NCBI GenBank assembly: GCA_035279525.1 | Contig: DATEHQ010000096.1 | Location: 1-9,454 of the forward strand | Direction: 5' to 3' | Origin: DATEHQ01 sp035279525 | GTDB lineage: Bacteria; Chloroflexota; Dormibacteria; Dormibacterales; Dormibacteraceae | DNA length: 9,454 nucleotides | In this document: in pieces, positions 7,099 to 9,454 of the stretch | Layout of the letters: every line of letters begins with the position of its first letter | Position numbering within the stretch: position 1 is the first letter of the stretch | Notes under the pieces: generated by a model | Database searches by the model: none | Seen by the model: the letters and a program-made list of their open reading frames with translations, nothing else | What the model was told of the DNA's origin: nothing | Made by a program: the position numbers and the translations under genes

Positions 7099-7787
7099 AG
7101 CCCGCGCAGCTCCTGCTGGCCTATCAGCGGCTGGTGGAGAGGGAGCGAGAGCTGCGCGACGAGATCGAACGCGTCGAGTCATTGCTGGCCTCGAATCCCG
7201 ACGTCGCAACCGCCGAGGCGAGGCTCGCGGACGCGCGTGCTTCTCAGCAGACGATCCAGCTTCGCCTGCGCGACTCGGACCGAGACCGCGAGGCGCACCG
7301 CACGCGCCTGCGCTCACGCGAGAAGGAGCTCATGAGCGGACGCATCCGCAACCCGACGGAGCTGATGCAGATGAATGAAGAGGTCCAGCACCTCAAAACG
7401 AGCTTCGCCGACGAGGAGGAGGCCCAGCTGCTGTTGATGGAAGAGGGTGAGCTGGCCGACCAGGCCGTGGTCGAAGCCTCCGGGGCGCTCGAGGATGCCC
7501 GCTCGCGATCGGCCGCCGACGAGCCTGGGCTGCGACGAGACCTGGAGTCGATGCAGTCGGAGATCGCGACAGTGAAAGCGGACAGCGCCGCCGCCTGGGC
7601 CGAGATCCCCGCGCCATTCCAGACCGCGTTCCTGCGGGTGCGCGCGCATCCCGCCGTGGCCGAGGTCGAGCGCAACCAATGCCTGGCCTGTCGGGTGACG
7701 GTCACGTCGTCGGGCATGCAGATCCTCCGCAAGGGCGAGGAAGTCGTGCAGTGCGACAACTGCAGCCGGATCCTGGTGCAGGCCTGA
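7095..7787 (+). CDS. CT398-type coiled-coil protein with C4 zinc ribbon (DUF164)
   Basis: A 230-residue protein. Residues about 1-180 are a long charged coiled coil rich in Glu, Arg and Leu, including the family segment RIRNPTELMQMNEEVQHLK. Residues 196-223 form a zinc ribbon with two CxxC pairs: CLAC (C196, C199) and CDNC (C220, C223). This is the architecture of the CT398/DUF164 family, seen in Chlamydia and in mycobacteria, where it lies beside RNase HI. Its molecular role is not firmly known; binding to nucleic acid or to flagellar or secretion partners has been proposed for relatives. The start overlaps the biotin-carrier stop as ATGA. The nearest good ribosome-site match (AAGGAGGG, 7065-7072) is too far upstream, so reinitiation is likely. 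It overlaps the next gene by a CTGA. Confidence 0.9.
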   Translation: MKPAQLLLAYQRLVERERELRDEIERVESLLASNPDVATAEARLADARASQQTIQLRLRDSDRDREAHRTRLRSREKELMSGRIRNPTELMQMNEEVQHLKTSFADEEEAQLLLMEEGELADQAVVEASGALEDARSRSAADEPGLRRDLESMQSEIATVKADSAAAWAEIPAPFQTAFLRVRAHPAVAEVERNQCLACRVTVTSSGMQILRKGEEVVQCDNCSRILVQA

Positions 7788-8209
7788 AGGTTCTCCGCCT
7801 CTACACCGATGGTGCCTCGCGCGGCAACCCGGGGCCGGCCGCGGTGGGCGTGGTGATCGCGGATGACCACGACCTCCCACTCCGTACCTTCCACAGGTGG
7901 CTGGGCAGGGCCACCAACAACGAGGCCGAATACCGGGCGCTCATCGACGGCCTGAAGGCGGCCGAGCCATGGAAGCCGGACCGGCTCGAGGTCTACATGG
8001 ATTCGAAGCTCGTCGTCGAGCAGATCAACGGAGCGTATCGGGTCAAGTCGCCGGACCTCCAGCCGCTGTACCGCGAGGCGAAGGAGCTGTTGGCGAGGTT
8101 TGCCGAGGTCAAAGTAGGTCACGTCGAGCGGGCGCTGAACAAGAAGGCCGACTACCTCGCCAACCAGGCGATCGACGAGCACGTCAAGAAATCCCGGCCT
8201 GCTGGGTAG
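7784..8209 (+). CDS. rnhA: Ribonuclease HI
   Basis: A single-domain RNase H of about 141 residues. It cuts the RNA strand of RNA-DNA hybrids, for example R-loops and primer remnants. The four catalytic acids are present: D9 in LYTDGASRGNPGP, E49 in ATNNEAEYRAL, D73 in VYMDSKLVVEQI and D123 in NKKADYLANQA. The C-terminal phosphatase domain fused to the mycobacterial homologue is absent. The start is unusual. Homologues begin about eight residues before TDG, and the codon there is CTG 7784 (L-K-V-L-R-L-Y-T-D), overlapping the preceding TGA as CTGA. The nearest other starter in frame is GTG 7751, which would add 11 residues of zinc-ribbon shadow. No ATG is available at the right place. The gene ends 9 bases before rnpB. 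Confidence 0.9.
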   Translation: MKVLRLYTDGASRGNPGPAAVGVVIADDHDLPLRTFHRWLGRATNNEAEYRALIDGLKAAEPWKPDRLEVYMDSKLVVEQINGAYRVKSPDLQPLYREAKELLARFAEVKVGHVERALNKKADYLANQAIDEHVKKSRPAG

Positions 8210-8212
8210 ACT
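8207..8212 (+). promoter_or_regulatory. Candidate -10 box of rnpB overlapping the rnhA stop codon
   Basis: TAGACT fits the TANNNT -10 pattern and ends seven bases before the first base of helix P1 at 8219, where transcription of mature RNase P RNA would start. Its TAG is also the stop codon of the RNase HI gene. The -35 position (about 8184-8189, TCAAGA) is poor. Processing out of the operon transcript is the alternative source of the RNA. Confidence 0.45.
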
Positions 8213-8218
8213 TACTCC

Positions 8219-8600
8219 GGGCCGAGGCGGACGGGTGACCGCCGGCGAAGTGAATAGCGTTGGAGGAAAGTCCGGGCTCCATAGAGCAGGGCGCTGGGCA
8301 ACTCCCAGTCGGGGTGACCCGAAGGAAAGTGCCACAGAAAATTACCGCCGGGCAGGGGCTATCTCCGGAGAGCTTCTGTCAGGTAAGGGTGAAAAGGTGG
8401 GGTAAGAGCCCACCGGCGGCCGGGTGACCGGCCGGCCAGGTAAACCCCGCCCGGAGCAAGACCAAATAGGAGGGCGCTCAAGGCTGCTCGCCCAGTCCTC
8501 GGGTATCGGTCGCTAGAGACATCGCGAGAGCGATGCCCCAGACAGATGGTCACCATCCCGCAGGGGATACAGAACCCGGCTTACAGTCCGTCCTCGGCCC
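8219..8600 (+). ncRNA. rnpB: RNase P RNA, bacterial type A
   Basis: This is the catalytic RNA that trims 5' leaders from precursor tRNAs. The ends are set by helix P1: GGGCCGAGG (8219-8227) pairs with CCTCGGCCC (8592-8600). All conserved cores are present in order: CR-I GAGGAAAGTCCGGGCTCC (8263-8280), AGTGCCACAGAAAATTACCGCC after the P10-P12 side region, CR-IV AAGGGTGAAAAGGTGG (8385-8400), GGTAAACCCC, CR-II/III AGCAAGACCAAATAGG (8455-8470) and CR-V ACAGAACCCGGCTTACAG (8569-8586), whose CR-I partner forms helix P4. The length of about 382 nt and the layout fit the ancestral type A found outside Bacillota. Small GTGA-capped hairpins are visible, for example near 8420. The protein subunit gene rnpA is not in this window. 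Confidence 0.97.
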
Positions 8601-8603
8601 ACA

Positions 8604-8651
8604 ATCCCTGGTCTGAACTCGAAATTCCGAGTTCATCTCGGGCCAAGGGAT
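8604..8651. repeat. Hairpin with 20-bp near-perfect palindrome just after rnpB
   Basis: The core is GAACTCG (8615-8621) and CGAGTTC (8628-8634) with an AATT centre; nine of ten positions per arm match. An outer pair, ATCCCTGG (8604-8611) with CCAAGGGAT (8643-8651), extends it with one bulged A. It lies four bases after the end of RNase P RNA. It might act as a factor-dependent 3' end, a binding site for a dimeric protein, or a recombination site. There is no T-tract. Confidence 0.55.
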
Positions 8652-8896
8652 ACAGAAGGTTTCGCCAACCAGTACGCAATTAGTACGCATCCCGCTTGTT
8701 GGGCTGAGTACGGGCAGCACCGCCGAGGCTGGCGATTCGATCTCAAGGACAACAGAATGTCGACAACGTCTCATGCCGAGACATTCTGTCTCCCCGATTG
8801 CTGCGCCGACTAAGTGGCGGTTGATCTCGCGAGCAACGGGCACGAAGGCGGTTTCAGGGCTGGTGAACAATAAGTCGCTGCCAACGTTCTGTATCC
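8648..8896. repeat. MITE-like segment with 14-bp terminal inverted repeats
   Basis: The left end GGATACAGAAGGTT (8648-8661) matches the reverse complement of the right end (8883-8896, GGATACAGAACGTT) at 13 of 14 positions. The midpoint is 8772. A second inverted repeat, ACAGAATGTC (8752-8761) and GACATTCTGT (8780-8789), is centred on 8770.5, nearly the same point. ACCGCC (8719-8724) and GGCGGT (8816-8821) also fall in mirrored positions. The segment could fold into one long imperfect hairpin. No flanking target-site duplication was found, and no transposase is encoded, so a non-autonomous element is a suggestion only. Confidence 0.42.
8671..8689. repeat. Two direct AGTACGCA repeats, 11 bp apart
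   Basis: AGTACGCA occurs at 8671-8678 and again at 8682-8689, one helical turn apart, with ATT as part of the spacer. Such phasing is typical of protein-binding half-sites on one DNA face. No binding protein can be named from this window. Confidence 0.4.
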
Positions 8897-9121
8897 GTGA
8901 GAGTCCACCGGACTGCGCGTGTGGCTCTCGCGTCAGGTGAGGGCCTGCGACTCACGGTCTGGTTCGCGTTACGGAAACTACGGCGCGCCTCCACGAACGG
9001 TGGAGCGGGGGAGATGCATGACTCCCAGAAAGGGCAGACTTGTCGCCCGGCATCCTCGATCGCCGGGTGCTCGGGCAACTAATCGGGCCGCCCGGCCAAC
9101 ACTCTTTCTCGGCGGCGATGC

Positions 9122-9454
9122 CTAGCGCGCATTGCTACTGCCTAGAGCTCCGAAGATGTCGCTGCGGACGAACTCGTAAAAGCTGGCCAGCGATTCCGCG
9201 AGCACGATCGGCTTCTGATGAAAACGCATGTGGACCGGGAAGTGAGGCCTGCGATCCGGGTTGGTACCCGCCACCCAGCCAATGACCTTCCCGTCCTGAA
9301 TATCACCAAAGTAGGCTTCAAAGCCGAGTGTCTTGTCTTTGGGATCGTCTTGGTAGGCGGCGGAGGTCGCAACGTAATTTGCCAACACCACGGGTGTCGT
9401 CGTGCGGTGCTTGTCCTCATTCCAAAAGTCATGGAGTAGGCGAAGCGGGGTCCG
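9122..9454 (-). CDS. Unidentified protein, C-terminal 110 residues (runs off the right edge)
   Basis: The frame is open from the window edge to TAG at 9124-9122. An internal GTG at 9391 could be mistaken for a start, but 21 in-frame codons precede it without a stop (RTPLRLLHDFWNEDKHRTTT...), so the gene is cut by the edge. The protein looks real: mixed hydrophobic and charged, with LGFEAYFGDIQDGKVIGWV, RPHFPVHMRFHQ and a final helix ESLASFYEFVRSDIFGALG. The G-K-V-x-x-W strand followed by an A-E-S-L-x-x-F-Y-E-F helix is reminiscent of SMI1/KNR4 (SUKH) immunity-type proteins, but this is a weak resemblance and no function is claimed. Its GC content is visibly lower than that of the operon, which may point to horizontal transfer. 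Confidence 0.65.
   Translation of the reverse strand, partial: RTPLRLLHDFWNEDKHRTTTPVVLANYVATSAAYQDDPKDKTLGFEAYFGDIQDGKVIGWVAGTNPDRRPHFPVHMRFHQKPIVLAESLASFYEFVRSDIFGALGSSNAR

Larger units (their letters stand above)
8601..9121. other. Non-coding region of about 520 bp with structured repeats
   Basis: No reading frame here has a believable protein; the open frames are short, overlap rnpB or each other, and have no family motif. The left half holds a hairpin (8604-8651), an 11-bp-spaced direct repeat (8671-8689) and a segment with inverted ends (8648-8896), listed separately. The right part holds two small hairpins: CTCCAC (8989-8994) with GTGGAG (9000-9005), and CCCGGC (9046-9051) with GCCGGG (9062-9067). 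No T-run marks an intrinsic terminator for rnpB or for the gene entering from the right. Base composition is less GC-rich than in the operon, which fits acquired or degraded DNA. Confidence 0.6.

Noticed and set aside
8615..8640. Intrinsic terminator for rnpB
   Set aside because: The hairpin is present but is followed by ATCTCGGG, with no T-run.
8550..8870. Minus-strand open frame of 106 codons after rnpB
   Set aside because: It overlaps the conserved 3' end of rnpB and both inverted repeats, and shows no protein family pattern.
8601..9121. CRISPR array or tRNA gene in the non-coding region
   Set aside because: Repeats are too few and unevenly spaced for CRISPR, and no cloverleaf with a TTCGA-type T loop and matching acceptor stem was found.
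8897..9285. Several short plus-strand frames
   Set aside because: They overlap each other, have no ribosome sites or motifs, and one runs antisense into the better-supported minus-strand gene.
9142..9432. Alternative minus-strand frame with an ATG at 9432
   Set aside because: Its translation is Arg/Ser/Pro-rich and lacks structure; the neighbouring frame is open to the edge and reads like a real protein.

Overview
The window is GC-rich (about two thirds G+C by eye) bacterial DNA with tightly packed genes. GTG starts, NTGA stop/start overlaps, a stand-alone TB7.3-like biotinyl protein, and a CT398-type zinc-ribbon gene next to an RNase HI gene point to a high-GC soil-type lineage. Actinobacteriota or a Chloroflexota/Dormibacterota-like group fits best. 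This taxonomic guess comes from gene style, not from a marker comparison.

Layout. At the left edge the last codons of etfB are followed with no gap by etfA (electron transfer flavoprotein alpha). A WYL-domain transcriptional regulator on the minus strand converges on etfA, with one base between the two stop codons. Divergent from the regulator, across about 100 bp holding a dyad and a candidate promoter, lies a DHA2/EmrB-QacA-type MFS exporter. The regulator probably controls it.

From the exporter to about 8600 every gene is on the plus strand with gaps of at most 22 bp or with overlaps. They are: a glycosyltransferase-2-like protein with an N-terminal segment resembling the C-terminal tail of cysteinyl-tRNA synthetase; an acyl-CoA carboxylase carboxyltransferase subunit; a beta-keto acid cleavage enzyme (BKACE, DUF849); a 70-residue biotinyl carrier; a CT398-type coiled-coil/zinc-ribbon protein; an RNase HI that seems to start at a non-ATG codon; and rnpB, the RNase P RNA. 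The carboxyltransferase, BKACE and biotin carrier look like one acyl-CoA/keto-acid metabolic module with ETF genes nearby. The biotin carboxylase it would need is not in the window. CT398, RNase HI and rnpB form an RNA-metabolism end to the same gene run.

Downstream of rnpB, 8601-9121 has no convincing gene. It holds a hairpin, an 11-bp-spaced direct repeat, and a roughly 249-bp segment bounded by 14-bp inverted repeats with a second inverted repeat almost exactly at its centre. This looks like a MITE-like or structured non-coding element. The terminal motif also occurs in the conserved 3' core of rnpB. A minus-strand partial gene of lower GC enters from the right edge; it may be an acquired accessory gene.
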